Below, in pieces: positions 1 to 8,967 of a DNA stretch of 64,000 nt. A model generated the notes under the pieces. The model had not been told where the DNA came from. It searched no databases and worked only from the letters and a program-made list of their open reading frames with translations. Positions within the stretch are counted from its first letter, which is position 1, and each line of letters starts with the position of its first letter. The translations under genes and the position numbers were made by a program. The stretch comes from Amycolatopsis jejuensis. Its GTDB lineage: Bacteria; Actinomycetota; Actinomycetes; Mycobacteriales; Pseudonocardiaceae. The stretch spans positions 248,001 through 312,000 of the forward strand of contig NZ_JNYZ01000027.1 in assembly GCF_000717335.1 (NCBI RefSeq), read 5' to 3'.

Positions 1-1001
1 GTCAGGGCTTGTTTCCAGCCTTTGTCTGCCAGGGCCACAGCGTAGGGGAGGGTTACGTTCGTCAGGCCGTAGGTCGAGGTGCGGGGGACTGCGCCGGGCA
101 TGTTGGCCACGCAGTAGAAGACCGAGTTGTGGACCTGGTAGGTCGGGTCGTCGTGCGTGGTCGGGCGGGAGTCGGCGAAGCAGCCGCCCTGGTCGATGGC
201 GATGTCCACGAGGACGCTGCCCGGCTTCATGCGCGAGACGAGGTCGTTCGAGACCAGCTTCGGGGCCTTCGCGCCAGGGACCAGGACCGCGCCGATGACC
301 AGGTCGGCCTCCAGCACCGACTCCTCCACCGACAGGCGGTTCGAGGTGACCGTGCGGATGCGGCCGCCGAAGTCGTTGTCGATCTGGCGGAGACGGTCGA
401 CGTTCGTGTCGAGGATCTCGACGTCCGAGCCGAGGCCCAGCGCCACCCGGGCGGCGTTCAGACCTGCCACGCCGCCGCCGATCACGACCACGCGCGCCGG
501 GTGCACGCCGGGAATCCCACCGGGCAGCACGCCGCGGCCACCGCTCGGCTTCATCAGCGCGTACGCCCCGACCTGCGGCGCGAGCCGTCCCGCGACCTCG
601 GACATCGGCGCCAGCAGCGGCAGCGCGCCGTTCGCCGTCTGGACGGTCTCGTACGCGATCGCGGTGGTGCCCGCGGCCAGCAGCGCGTCTGTGAGCGGAC
701 GGTCCGCGGCGATGTGCAGGTAGGTGAAGAGCACCAGGTCCTTGCGCAGCCGGGGGTACTCCTCGGCGATCGGCTCCTTGACCTTCAGCACCAGCTCGCC
801 CTCGGACCACGTTTCGTCCGCCGTCGCGAGCACCTTCGCCCCCGCGGCGACGTACTCCTCGTCGGTGATGGACGACCCGGTCCCGGCACCCGTCTCGACG
901 AAGACGTCGTGCCCGCGACCGACCAGTTCGTGCACGCCGGCCGGGGTCAACGCGACCCGGTACTCGTGCTTCTTGATCTCACGGGGAACGGCGATGCGCA
1001 C
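1..1001 (-). CDS. ald: Alanine dehydrogenase, 3' end outside window
   Basis: Catalyses reversible NAD-dependent deamination of L-alanine to pyruvate and ammonia. Reading the minus strand from a GTG at 1001 gives MRIAVPREIKKHEYRVALTP, the typical family start, with AGGAGG about six bases upstream. The lysine of VKEPI (about residue 75) and the histidine of YLHIAAD (about residue 96) match the pyruvate-binding and catalytic residues, and IGGGVAGLNAA (about residue 175) is the Rossmann nucleotide-binding loop. About 333 residues are present of a usual 370 or so; the rest lies beyond base 1. Gene 1192-2133 is divergent, so the 190 bases between them hold both promoters. A PucR regulator lies 1.2 kb away; PucR-type AdeR controls ald in Bacillus, but a link here is only inference. 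Identification is very secure. Confidence 0.96.
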   Translation of the reverse strand, partial: MRIAVPREIKKHEYRVALTPAGVHELVGRGHDVFVETGAGTGSSITDEEYVAAGAKVLATADETWSEGELVLKVKEPIAEEYPRLRKDLVLFTYLHIAADRPLTDALLAAGTTAIAYETVQTANGALPLLAPMSEVAGRLAPQVGAYALMKPSGGRGVLPGGIPGVHPARVVVIGGGVAGLNAARVALGLGSDVEILDTNVDRLRQIDNDFGGRIRTVTSNRLSVEESVLEADLVIGAVLVPGAKAPKLVSNDLVSRMKPGSVLVDIAIDQGGCFADSRPTTHDDPTYQVHNSVFYCVANMPGAVPRTSTYGLTNVTLPYAVALADKGWKQAL

Positions 1002-1191
1002 TGCGGCCTCCTGGCGGCGGATCGAGTCGAAGGTGCTGCCACTCACGGTGATCTACCCGGACGGCGGTGTCATCATTCCGTCAGGACAGTCTTGCGCGGG
1101 GTCGATAGTGCTGCCAGGACAACGCCCTTGACCTCGACCGCACTCGAGGTAGTTGGCTGGCTTCCGGCGGAGACGGTGAGGAAGGGCGTAC

Positions 1192-2133
1192 ATGCGAGCG
1201 GTGTGGCTGCGGGAGTTCGGCGGACCGGCGGTGCTGGTGGCGGGGGAAGCCCCCGATCCGGCGCCCGGTACGGGGCAGGTGCTGGTGGAGGTGGCGTTCG
1301 CCAACGTCACCTTCGTGGAGACGCAGTTCCGGGCGACCGGGACCGGCCCCTTCGCGGGCGCCCTGCCGATGGTGCCCGGCAACGGGGTCGGCGGGGTGAT
1401 CAGCCGCGCCGGGGACGGGGTCGACCCGGCGTTGGTCGGGAAGCGCGTGGTGACGTCCACCGGCGGCAGCGGAGGGTACGCCCAGCGCGTGGTCGTGGAC
1501 GCGGAGCTGGTGTTCCCGGTGCCCGACGCGCTGAGCCTCGACGCAGCGGTCGCGCTCCTCGCCGACGGCCGCACGGCGACCGGGCTGGTGCGCGCGACCG
1601 CGGTGGCGCCGGGGGAACGGGTGCTGGTGGAAGCTGCCGCGGGCGGGGTCGGCAGCCTTCTCGTACAGCTCGCGAAGGCGGCGGGCGCAGAGGTCGTCGC
1701 GGCGGCCGGCGGGGCGGAAAAGCTTGCCCGCGCCCGGGATCTGGGCGCTGACCTGGCCGTCGACTACACCGATCCGAGCTGGACCGCTCACGCCGGCGAG
1801 GTGGATGTGGTGTTCGACGGCGTCGGCGGCGCAGTCGGCACGGCGGCGTTTTCGTTGCTCCGCCGTGGCGGCCGAATGGCAATTTACGGCCTGGCAAGCG
1901 GTTCGTGGTCCGAAGTGTCCGAAGAGGACGCTGCCGCCCGCGGCATCACGCTGGTGCGGTCAATCGGCGACGTGGCCGCGATGCGCGAGTACACGGAGTC
2001 GGCGCTCGCGGCAGCTGCTTCCGGACAGCTGACTCCGGTGATCGGGCAGCGTTTTCCGCTGGAACGCGCAGCCGACGCACACGCGGCGATCGAATCCCGT
2101 GGCACGATCGGTAAGACGTTGCTGATCGCATGA
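1192..2133 (+). CDS. Zinc-free MDR alcohol dehydrogenase / quinone oxidoreductase
   Basis: A 313-residue medium-chain dehydrogenase/reductase that probably reduces quinones or enones with NADPH in the cytosol. It starts MRAVWLREFGGPAVL, the usual opening of the quinone oxidoreductase branch. The N-terminal GroES-like domain is followed by a nucleotide-binding motif AAAGGVGSLLVQLAKAAGAE at about residues 147-166. The structural-zinc cysteines of true alcohol dehydrogenases are absent, which places it with zinc-independent QOR/Zta1-like enzymes. The substrate cannot be read from sequence. It is divergent from ald and convergent with the PucR gene, and looks monocistronic. Confidence 0.9.
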   Translation: MRAVWLREFGGPAVLVAGEAPDPAPGTGQVLVEVAFANVTFVETQFRATGTGPFAGALPMVPGNGVGGVISRAGDGVDPALVGKRVVTSTGGSGGYAQRVVVDAELVFPVPDALSLDAAVALLADGRTATGLVRATAVAPGERVLVEAAAGGVGSLLVQLAKAAGAEVVAAAGGAEKLARARDLGADLAVDYTDPSWTAHAGEVDVVFDGVGGAVGTAAFSLLRRGGRMAIYGLASGSWSEVSEEDAAARGITLVRSIGDVAAMREYTESALAAAASGQLTPVIGQRFPLERAADAHAAIESRGTIGKTLLIA

Positions 2134-2201
2134 CCGCATTCGCCAGTTTCTTGCCTGGCCGCTGACTGAGGGGCCGACTGTCCACGATCTCAGTTACGTC
2201 G

Positions 2202-3776
2202 TCAGCTCCAGCGGAGTGCGATCAGCTGGGTGAGCAGGGCGAGCCGGACGTCGGGGTCGTCGAGGTCGAGCGGGACCAGGTCGTGCAGTCGTTTCATCCG
2301 GTACCGCAACGTGTTCGGGTGGATCCGCAGGCGTTCGGCGGCCGCACGCGGGTCGCCGGGGTGGCGGAGCCATTCGTAGAGAGTGTCGACGTACCCGGCG
2401 TTGCTCGATTCGTCGTGTGCGCGCAGGATGCCGAGCGGGCCGAGCTCGGATACGTGCGCCGACGTCGCCCCGGCGGCTGCGCGGTGAAGCACGAGCGCGG
2501 TCCACACCTCGTCGTACGCCACCACGCGGTCCTCCACCAGACCGGCGCGCAGCAGGCCCAGCGCTTCGTCGGCCTGGGCGCGGGAAGCCGCGAGCGCGGT
2601 CGGCTCGGCGGGTGCGCCCGCGGCGGCGTGCGGCATTCCGCCCCGGCGTGACGCGGGTTGTGAGAGCAGGGCGTCGCGCAGTTCCGGCCATCCTCCGGAT
2701 CCTGCGTGGTCCGGCACCACGACGTACAGCAGCCCGCCCAGTTCGGTGGCGACCGGCCGCCGTCCGACGCCTTGGGAGATCCGTTCCAGCAGAGCCAGCA
2801 ACAGTCCTTCGGCGTCTCGGCTGTCGCCGCCGTTGACGTCCACCACGACGACCCGGTGCGGCTCGTCGGCAAGGTCCAGTTCGGCGACCACCCGGCGCGG
2901 CGGAACCTGTCCCTCCAGGACCGCGCGCAGCAGTTCGGCCGATGCGCGGCGCTGTGCGTCCGTGTGTGCCCGACGCCGTAACAGGTGCAGCGCGACGACC
3001 GGCGCCGCGTCGGCGAACGCTGCCGCGCGTTCCTCCGACACCGGGCCCGGCACCACCGCCCACATCGACCCGAGCAGCTCGCCACCCATCCGGATCGGCA
3101 CGATCAGCCGCGGCAGGGTGCCGTCGCGCTGGGCCGGGACGAAGATGGTCTGCCTGCCCCGCGACAGTTCCCGGAAGACGCCGCGGGAACGGAACCGGGC
3201 GAGGACGTCGTCGGGGATACGCCGGCCCATGATCGTGGCGACGCGGGCCGGGTCGGTGAGGTCCTGGCGCGCGGAGTAGGCGAGCACACGCGAGTTGGTG
3301 TCCTCGATGGTCACGGACGCGTCGACCACCGCGGCGACGGCGTCGGCGAGCCGGAAAAGATCACCCGAACCGGGGTCACCGCCTTCTTCGAGGGCCTCGG
3401 ATTCGTCGGCAAGCGCGTCGAGGACCGTGCGCAACAGCCACACCAGCTGAGCCCAGGACGTCGCAGAATGCACCTGGATCAGCGCGATCCCGGCAGTCTT
3501 GGCTGCCCGCCGCACGGCCTGCTTACCGGCGAGCGGCGGCTTCAGCAGCACCGCGGCCGCGCCCTGGCCGGCACTCACCCGGACGAGTGCCGCGGCGTCG
3601 GCCGATTCGGTCGTGGCGACGCCGAGCACCAGGTCACCGGCGGCGATGGCGGACTCCGCGCCCGGCTCGGCGATCACGACATCACCGACCGCGGGGCAGC
3701 CCTCGGGCACGAAGAGCGCGTGAAGCAGCGTGGGCCCGACCCGGTCCACGACGCTGCGCACCGAGACCACAACCAC
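2202..3776 (-). CDS. PucR-family transcriptional regulator
   Basis: A 524-residue regulator. The C-terminal 60 residues contain AERLRIHPNTLRYRMKRL, the PucR helix-turn-helix that binds DNA. Before it lies a CdaR GGDEF-like region, and the N-terminal third is a ligand-sensing region typical of this architecture. Members usually respond to purine, amino-acid or sugar-acid metabolites. The gene is convergent with the oxidoreductase at 1192-2133 and divergent from the VOC gene at 3878, with about 100 bases between them, so it may control itself or the VOC gene. The effector is unknown. The family call is secure; the target is not. Confidence 0.9.
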   Translation of the reverse strand: MVVVSVRSVVDRVGPTLLHALFVPEGCPAVGDVVIAEPGAESAIAAGDLVLGVATTESADAAALVRVSAGQGAAAVLLKPPLAGKQAVRRAAKTAGIALIQVHSATSWAQLVWLLRTVLDALADESEALEEGGDPGSGDLFRLADAVAAVVDASVTIEDTNSRVLAYSARQDLTDPARVATIMGRRIPDDVLARFRSRGVFRELSRGRQTIFVPAQRDGTLPRLIVPIRMGGELLGSMWAVVPGPVSEERAAAFADAAPVVALHLLRRRAHTDAQRRASAELLRAVLEGQVPPRRVVAELDLADEPHRVVVVDVNGGDSRDAEGLLLALLERISQGVGRRPVATELGGLLYVVVPDHAGSGGWPELRDALLSQPASRRGGMPHAAAGAPAEPTALAASRAQADEALGLLRAGLVEDRVVAYDEVWTALVLHRAAAGATSAHVSELGPLGILRAHDESSNAGYVDTLYEWLRHPGDPRAAAERLRIHPNTLRYRMKRLHDLVPLDLDDPDVRLALLTQLIALRWS

Positions 3777-3877
3777 CTCCTGTGCTTCTCCGTTCTTGCT
3801 CGAACGGTAGAAGACTGCCCCGGTTCCGGCACTTGCGGCACTACGTTGGGGACAATCAGGACGGAACGGAGGACCGC

Positions 3878-4252
3878 ATGGGCATCCAGGGAGTACGCAA
3901 AATCGTCGTGCCGGTGACCGACCAGGAACGCGCGAAGGCGTTCTGGACCGAGACGGTCGGCTTCACCGTGACCACCGACGCCCCGTACGACGACCAGGGC
4001 AACCGCTGGGTCGAGGTCACGTCCCCGGACGGCACGATCCTGGTGCTCGACGTGTCGGGTCCGGTGGGCGAGGGCAGGCCCGAGCTGCCGACGTCGAACT
4101 TCTTCTTCCACGCCGACGACATCGAGGCGACGTACCGCGAGCTGTCCGCCAAGGGCGTCGATTTCCCCGCGAAACCGGAAAAACAGCCGTGGGGCTGGTG
4201 GGCGATGTTCACCGATTCGGAGGGGAACCGGTTCGCGCTTCAGGAACGCTGA
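3878..4252 (+). CDS. VOC-family (glyoxalase/dioxygenase fold) protein
   Basis: A 124-residue protein of the vicinal oxygen chelate superfamily. It has paired beta-alpha-beta-beta-beta modules: the first runs from GIQGVRKIVVPVTDQERAKA, the second ends with the characteristic FTDSEGNRFALQ. ATG 3878 is chosen because GGAGG sits 4-5 bases upstream and the fold begins at once. Single-domain VOC proteins include glyoxalase I, antibiotic-binding proteins and dioxygenase-like enzymes. The metal ligands cannot be assigned with certainty here, so the reaction is open. Its last 13 bases overlap the 3' end of the convergent membrane-protein gene. Confidence 0.9.
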   Translation: MGIQGVRKIVVPVTDQERAKAFWTETVGFTVTTDAPYDDQGNRWVEVTSPDGTILVLDVSGPVGEGRPELPTSNFFFHADDIEATYRELSAKGVDFPAKPEKQPWGWWAMFTDSEGNRFALQER

Positions 4253-4728
4253 CGCAACTGCGGTTTGAAGTACGAGATCAGGGTCGCCAGCAGAAGCAGC
4301 GTCAACCCGACACTCATCGCGCCGGTACCGGCGACCGCGCTCGCGCCGATCGTTTCGCCACGCGCCGCAGCCTCGCCATGGGCGACGAAGGACGGCACCA
4401 CGAGCAGGTTTCCGCCGCCGAACAACGCCAGCGTCGCCAGGAGTTTCACCAGCACCCAGCGGTGGCGCACCAGCTTCCACTTCGTACCGAGCCCGAGCAC
4501 GACCCCGGTCGCCAGCGCCAGCAGGCTCGCCGGGAAGTAGAGCGCACTGGCGAGCAGCCCGGCCATCACGTGCGCGCTGCGGGTGGTCGCTGTGTCGAAG
4601 CCGGTCACTGCGACCACGCTGCACACGAGCACCGCGAGTTCCGCGCCGATCCAGCCGACCGACGTGACGACGTGGCCGACCAGGAACCACTTCCGGGTGA
4701 CCGGACGCATTCGCCAATCCATGCCCAA
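4240..4728 (-). CDS. Four-helix membrane protein, DUF2269-like
   Basis: A 162-residue integral membrane protein. Four hydrophobic segments are visible, at about residues 12-42, 52-80, 88-110 and 130-155, separated by short basic loops (KWKLVRHRW). The start RMRPVTRKWFLVGHVVTSVGWIG resembles DUF2269 and related proteins of unknown function. No catalytic motif is seen. The first Met at 4728 or the second at 4722 could be the start. It is convergent with the VOC gene and divergent from metY. The function is unknown; the membrane topology is the only firm statement. Confidence 0.75.
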   Translation of the reverse strand: MGMDWRMRPVTRKWFLVGHVVTSVGWIGAELAVLVCSVVAVTGFDTATTRSAHVMAGLLASALYFPASLLALATGVVLGLGTKWKLVRHRWVLVKLLATLALFGGGNLLVVPSFVAHGEAAARGETIGASAVAGTGAMSVGLTLLLLATLISYFKPQLRQRS

Positions 4729-4893
4729 GAGGGTGCGCGGCAGCAGTGGGTCTGTCGTCCGTCAGTGCTCGGCACTTCACCGTACGTTCCCGTGCGTAGG
4801 GCTCCCACCTCGTGAGAGTGGTTGGGACCCGGCTCGGCGCGTCGTTAGCTTCGGGCCCTGCAGCCGACCCCTCGCGACCGCTAGGAGAAACCG

Positions 4894-6192
4894 ATGCCCG
4901 ACAACTGGTCCTTCGAGACCAAGCAGATCCATGCGGGTGCGGCACCCGACCCGGCCACCGGGGCCCGCGCCACGCCGATCTACCAGACCACTTCCTACGT
5001 TTTCCGCGACACCCAGCACGGGGCCGACCTGTTCAGCCTCGCCGAGCCCGGCAACATCTACACGCGCATCAACAACCCGACGCAGGACGTGCTCGAGCAG
5101 CGTGTCGCCGCGCTCGAAGGCGGCGTGGCCGGGCTGGCGTTCGCATCCGGGTCGGCAGCGGTCACCGCGGCGATCCTGACACTCGCCGGTTCGGGCGACC
5201 ACTTCGTCACGAGCCCGGCGCTCTACGGCGGCACCTACAACCTCTTCCACTACACGCTGCCGAAGCTCGGCATCGAGGTCACGTTCATCGACGATCAGGA
5301 CGACGTCGAGCAGTGGCGCGCTGCGGTCCGGCCCAACACCAAGCTGTTCTTCGCCGAATCGCTCGCCAATCCCGGCAGCAACGTGCTCGACATCCGCGCG
5401 GTCGCCGACGTCGCGCACGAGGCAGGTGTCCCGCTGGTCGTCGACAACACTGTGCCCACGCCGTACCTGGTCCGCCCGATCGAGCACGGCGCGGACATCG
5501 TCGTGCACTCGGCCACGAAGTACCTTGGCGGCCACGGGACGACTGTCGCGGGCGTGCTGGTCGACGGTGGCACCTTCGACTTCGGCAAGGACCCGGACCG
5601 GTTCCCCGGCTTCAGCGAGCCCGACCCGAGCTACCACGGTCTCAAGTACTGGGAAGCGCTCGGCCCGGGTGCGTTCGCGGCGAAGGCCCGCGTGCAGGTC
5701 CTGCGCGACACCGGCGCGGCCATCGCCCCGCTGAACAGTTTCCTCATCCTGCAGGGCATCGAAACGCTGTCGCTTCGCCTGGAGCGGCACGTCGCCAACG
5801 CACAGGCGCTCGCGGAGTGGCTGGAGGGCCGTGACGAGGTCGAGAAGGTGTATTACGCCGGGCTGCCGTCGAGCCCGTATCACGAGGCAGCGAAGAAGTA
5901 CCTGCCGCGCGGGGTCGGTGCGGTGCTGTCGTTCGAGCTGCGTGGTGGCGTCGAGGCGGGCCGGAAGTTCGTGGACGGTACCGAATTGCACAGCCAGCTC
6001 GTGAACCTCGGCGACGTGCGCAGCCTGATCGTGCACCCCGCGTCGACCACGCATGCCCAGCTCAGCGCGGAAGAACAGGTCACGAGCGGGGTCACGCCGG
6101 GCCTGGTGCGGCTGGCCGTCGGGCTGGAGGGGATCGAGGACCTGAAGGCCGACCTGGAGGCAGGTTTCCGCGCCGCGAAGGCGGAACTGTGA
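4894..6192 (+). CDS. metY: O-acetylhomoserine sulfhydrylase
   Basis: A PLP enzyme of 432 residues that makes L-homocysteine from O-acetyl-L-homoserine and sulfide, the direct-sulfhydrylation route to methionine. It belongs to the Cys/Met-metabolism family: [24 protein letters not shown] near residue 50 is the signature, and [12 protein letters not shown] at about residue 206 carries the PLP-binding lysine. The length and the insert around [16 protein letters not shown] fit MetY rather than the shorter MetB/MetC. AGGAGA precedes ATG 4894. It overlaps metX by four bases (GTGA), so the two are translationally coupled. No SAM-riboswitch core was recognised in the leader. Confidence 0.95.
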   Translation: MPDNWSFETKQIHAGAAPDPATGARATPIYQTTSYVFRDTQHGADLFSLAEPGNIYTRINNPTQDVLEQRVAALEGGVAGLAFASGSAAVTAAILTLAGSGDHFVTSPALYGGTYNLFHYTLPKLGIEVTFIDDQDDVEQWRAAVRPNTKLFFAESLANPGSNVLDIRAVADVAHEAGVPLVVDNTVPTPYLVRPIEHGADIVVHSATKYLGGHGTTVAGVLVDGGTFDFGKDPDRFPGFSEPDPSYHGLKYWEALGPGAFAAKARVQVLRDTGAAIAPLNSFLILQGIETLSLRLERHVANAQALAEWLEGRDEVEKVYYAGLPSSPYHEAAKKYLPRGVGAVLSFELRGGVEAGRKFVDGTELHSQLVNLGDVRSLIVHPASTTHAQLSAEEQVTSGVTPGLVRLAVGLEGIEDLKADLEAGFRAAKAEL

Positions 6193-7304
6193 CCGGTCCT
6201 CCGCCCGTCACCGGCGCGTGGCGGGCGGGGGACCCCTCCGGCAGAAGGCAGTGGTTCACCGGTCCCGGCGCGCTCGCGCTGGAGGCCGGTGGGTCGCTGC
6301 CCGGCTACACCCTCGCGTACGAAACCTGGGGAACGCTCGACTCCGCCGCGGCCAACGCCGTGCTGGTCGAGCACGCACTCACCGGCGACAGCCACGCCGC
6401 CGGTCCGGCTCTTCCCGGCCATCCGAGCCCCGGCTGGTGGGACGGCCTCATCGGACCGGGCAAGGCGCTCGACACCGATCAGCTGTTCGTGGTGGTACCC
6501 AACGTCCTCGGCGGTTGCCAGGGCTCGACCGGACCGTCGTCGCCCGGCCCGGACGGTCGCGCGTGGGGCAGCCGCTTCCCGGCCGTGACGGTGCGGGACC
6601 AGGTCGACGCCGAGGCCGCGCTCGCGGACGCGCTCGGCATCGAACGCTGGGCCGCGGTGGCGGGCGGTTCGATGGGCGGGATGCGGGCGCTGGAGTGGGC
6701 GGTTTCGCTACCCGAACGGGTCGCGTCGGTGCTGGTGCTGGCGTCGACCGCGCGTGCTTCGGCCGAGCAGATCGCTTGGACTGCGCCGCAGCTGGAGGCG
6801 ATCCGGTCCGATCCGGCCTGGCACGGGGGTGACTACTACGCGGCTGCTGAAGGTCCGCACCGCGGACTGGGGGTGGCGCGGCGGATCGCGCACGTGACTT
6901 ACCGCAGCGAGCCGGAGCTGGCGCAGCGGTTCGGCGGCCGTCCACAGGAGGGCGAGGATCCGTTGCGCGGTGGGAGATTCGCTGTCGAGTCCTATCTGGA
7001 CCATCATGCGGACAAGCTCGTCCGCCGCTTTGATGCCGGGTCTTATGTGGTGCTCACCGAGTCCATGAACACTCACGACATCGGCCGCGGCCGTGGTGGG
7101 GTGGCTGCTGCGCTGGGCCGGGTCACGGCGCGGGCGGTGGTTGCCGGGGTGGACAGCGATCGGTTGTATCCGCTGTACCAGTCGGCGGAGATCGCGGCCG
7201 GGGCCGGCGGGGTGGCGGAGGTGGTTTCGTCGCCGTACGGGCACGATTCGTTTCTGATCGAAACCGGCCAGATCGCCGCGCTGGTGAAGTCTTTGCTGGG
7301 GTGA
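6189..7304 (+). CDS. metX: Homoserine O-acetyltransferase
   Basis: Transfers acetyl from acetyl-CoA to L-homoserine, supplying the substrate of the upstream MetY. This 371-residue alpha/beta hydrolase-fold enzyme has the nucleophile elbow GGSMGG with Ser at residue 161. The acid is expected in GVDSDRLYP and the histidine in SPYGHDSF near the C terminus, completing a Ser-Asp-His triad. The motifs NVLGGCQGSTGPSS and RFDAGSYVVLTESMNTHD are typical of MetX. The GTG start at 6189 lies inside the metY stop codon (GTGA). Transcription probably ends at the 25-bp inverted repeat seven bases downstream. Confidence 0.96.
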   Translation: MTGPPPVTGAWRAGDPSGRRQWFTGPGALALEAGGSLPGYTLAYETWGTLDSAAANAVLVEHALTGDSHAAGPALPGHPSPGWWDGLIGPGKALDTDQLFVVVPNVLGGCQGSTGPSSPGPDGRAWGSRFPAVTVRDQVDAEAALADALGIERWAAVAGGSMGGMRALEWAVSLPERVASVLVLASTARASAEQIAWTAPQLEAIRSDPAWHGGDYYAAAEGPHRGLGVARRIAHVTYRSEPELAQRFGGRPQEGEDPLRGGRFAVESYLDHHADKLVRRFDAGSYVVLTESMNTHDIGRGRGGVAAALGRVTARAVVAGVDSDRLYPLYQSAEIAAGAGGVAEVVSSPYGHDSFLIETGQIAALVKSLLG

Positions 7305-7310
7305 AGAACG

Positions 7311-7363
7311 TCCGTGAAGGGAACCATCACGGAATCTAATTCCGTGATGGTTCCCTTCACGGA
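7311..7363. terminator. Bidirectional terminator, perfect 25-bp inverted repeat
   Basis: Bases 7311-7335 and 7339-7363 are exact reverse complements, separated only by CTA. The element lies between the convergent metX (ends 7304) and lipase (ends 7371) genes, so it would terminate both. The arms begin TCCGTGAAGGGAACCATCAC. There is no U-run, which is common in high-GC actinomycetes. The perfection of the 25-bp arms suggests selection or recent origin. Confidence 0.85.
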
Positions 7364-7370
7364 ATTGAGG

Positions 7371-8171
7371 TCAGCCGATCGCGGAGGTGAGCGGCGAGTA
7401 GTAGCCACCCCGTTGTCCGGCGGCGGTCGGGTGGTACGACTCGTCCACCGGCCAGGTCAGGCTGTGCAGGTAGTCGCCGGCGGCGGAGCAGATGTTGTGG
7501 CCCACGAAGGCCGGGCGGACGTCCACGAACTTGGCACCGGCGGCTGCGGCGCGCGAGGACAGCACGGACGCGAGCGTGTCGGCGCCGGAGTTGATCGCCG
7601 AGCGTTTGGTGTCGCTCAGCCCGACGTTGCAGGAGCCCGGCACGGTGTAGAAGCGCGGGTACGACAGCACCACGAGCTTTGCGTTGGGCGCCTTGGCTTT
7701 CGCCGCCGAATAGACCCGGTCCAGCAGCGCCGGAAGGGTGTTCTGCGCGTAGGCCTTCGCGGTGTTCACCCGGTTGACGCACGCTGTGTCGTCGTTGAGC
7801 GTGCACGTCTTGATCACGTCGGTGAACCCGGCGTCATTGCCGCCGACGGTCACTGTGACCAGCGTGGCGTTCGACGGCATCGACCCGATCTGGGTCACCA
7901 CGTCCCCGGTCCGCGCTCCAGAACAGGCGAGGAAGGTGAACTTCGTACCGGAATGCGCGTTGGCCCACAGCTGGCCGTACGCGTTGGCGCTGCGTTTGCA
8001 GCCGCCGGGGCCGTAGCTCCCGGCGCCCACCCCGGAGGAGTAGGAGTCGCCGAGCGCGACGTAGTTGGCCGCGGCAGCGGTCGCGGTGTTCGCGAACCCC
8101 AGCGTGGCGGCGAGAGCGACCCCCAGGGCCGCGCACTTCCGAAGGATGCTTCGTGACGGTTGACGGGCCAT
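7371..8171 (-). CDS. Secreted SGNH/GDSL-family lipase/esterase
   Basis: A 266-residue exported hydrolase. A Sec-type signal peptide covers about residues 1-34 (basic start, hydrophobic ALGVALAATLGFA, AXA-like TATAAAA). Block I is ALGDSYSSG with nucleophile Ser43, block III is VGGNDAGF with oxyanion Asn at about 112, and block V is DESYHPTAAG with Asp-x-x-His (His247). Six cysteines are present after the signal, suggesting three disulfides as in Streptomyces rimosus-type lipases. It likely cleaves esters of lipids outside the cell. It is convergent with metX and shares its terminator. Confidence 0.92.
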   Translation of the reverse strand: MARQPSRSILRKCAALGVALAATLGFANTATAAAANYVALGDSYSSGVGAGSYGPGGCKRSANAYGQLWANAHSGTKFTFLACSGARTGDVVTQIGSMPSNATLVTVTVGGNDAGFTDVIKTCTLNDDTACVNRVNTAKAYAQNTLPALLDRVYSAAKAKAPNAKLVVLSYPRFYTVPGSCNVGLSDTKRSAINSGADTLASVLSSRAAAAGAKFVDVRPAFVGHNICSAAGDYLHSLTWPVDESYHPTAAGQRGGYYSPLTSAIG

Positions 8172-8287
8172 AGGTCACTCCTGTCGTGACAGCTTGACGC
8201 GCTAAACCTTTACCAGGTGCAAACCCCACCGGCACCCCCGAAAAGCCAGGTGTCCCCACTTGGCCCAACCAGGAAGTAGCACCGGAA

Positions 8288-8303
8288 GTTAGCGCTCGCT
8301 AAC
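8288..8303. promoter_or_regulatory. AccR-type operator upstream of the TetR gene
   Basis: GTTAGCGCTCGCTAAC is a 7-bp inverted repeat with a two-base centre, 21 bases before the TetR start codon at 8325. It matches the two sites before accD1 (9586-9601, 9614-9629). Known AccR regulators of Streptomyces bind GTTAA-N6-TTAAC; this site differs by G/C at the fifth base of each half. It implies autoregulation. Confidence 0.75.
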
Positions 8304-8324
8304 CGGGCGACCTACTATGGCCGG

Positions 8325-8915
8325 ATGTCGGCGAATCCCACCCCTCTGGTGAACGGCGAGAAGGCGAACAGGCGGGAACAGATTCTCGCCGCGGCCGCCG
8401 AGCTGTTCGCGCACCACGGTTTCCACGGCGTCGGCATCGACGACATCGGCGCGGCCGTCGGCATCTCCGGACCGGCGCTGTACCGGCATTTCCGCAGCAA
8501 GGACGCCATTCTCGGCGAGATGCTCAACTCGATCAGCCACTACCTGCTCGAGGGCGGCACCGCGCGCGCCGACGCCGGGGGTACGCCGGACGAGCTGCTC
8601 GCCGCGCTCGTGCGCTTCCATGTCGACTTCGCGCTCGACCATCCGGCGCTCATCACCGTCCAGGAACGCAACCTCGCGAACCTCACCGACGGTGATCGCA
8701 AGCAGGTGCGGGCCCTGCAGCGGCAGTACGTCGAGGTGTGGGTACGGGCCATCCGCGAGGCCGTGCCGGGGCTCGGGGAGCGGCAGGCGCGGTCGGCGGC
8801 ACACGCCGTGTTCGGCTTGATCAACTCGACCCCGTACAACCGCCATCTCGGTGACGGCGAACTGTCCGATCTGCTGTGCCGGCTCGCGCTGGGTGCGCTT
8901 TCCGCTGCGAGTTGA
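8325..8915 (+). CDS. TetR-family repressor, AccR-like
   Basis: A 196-residue TetR regulator. The N-terminal helix-turn-helix spans about residues 15-62 (EQILAAAAELFAHHGFHGVG then ISGPALYRHFRSKDAIL), followed by a C-terminal ligand domain with the segment VQERNLANLTDGDR. The same palindrome stands in front of this gene and twice in front of the accD1-accA1-fadE operon 0.7 kb downstream, so it most likely represses both and is released by a short-chain acyl-CoA. This parallels AccR of Streptomyces, known to control accD1A1-hmgL-fadE4. The family is certain; the identity with AccR is inferred from motif and context. Confidence 0.88.
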   Translation: MSANPTPLVNGEKANRREQILAAAAELFAHHGFHGVGIDDIGAAVGISGPALYRHFRSKDAILGEMLNSISHYLLEGGTARADAGGTPDELLAALVRFHVDFALDHPALITVQERNLANLTDGDRKQVRALQRQYVEVWVRAIREAVPGLGERQARSAAHAVFGLINSTPYNRHLGDGELSDLLCRLALGALSAAS

Positions 8916-8967
8916 GGCCCGGATCCGGGGTATCCCCACGATCGCCGGTCTGGTGTTTGATAGGCAC

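Noticed and set aside
9..1751. A 580-codon plus-strand open frame over the alanine dehydrogenase gene
   Set aside because: It is antisense to a clear ald and partly out of frame with the dehydrogenase at 1192; the translation is Arg/Gly/Asp-rich and has no family motifs.
4729..4893. Possible SAM riboswitch in the metY leader
   Set aside because: The segment GTGAGAGTGG was suggestive, but the conserved core with GGCAACC and a matching pseudoknot of the SAM-I/SAM-IV class is missing.
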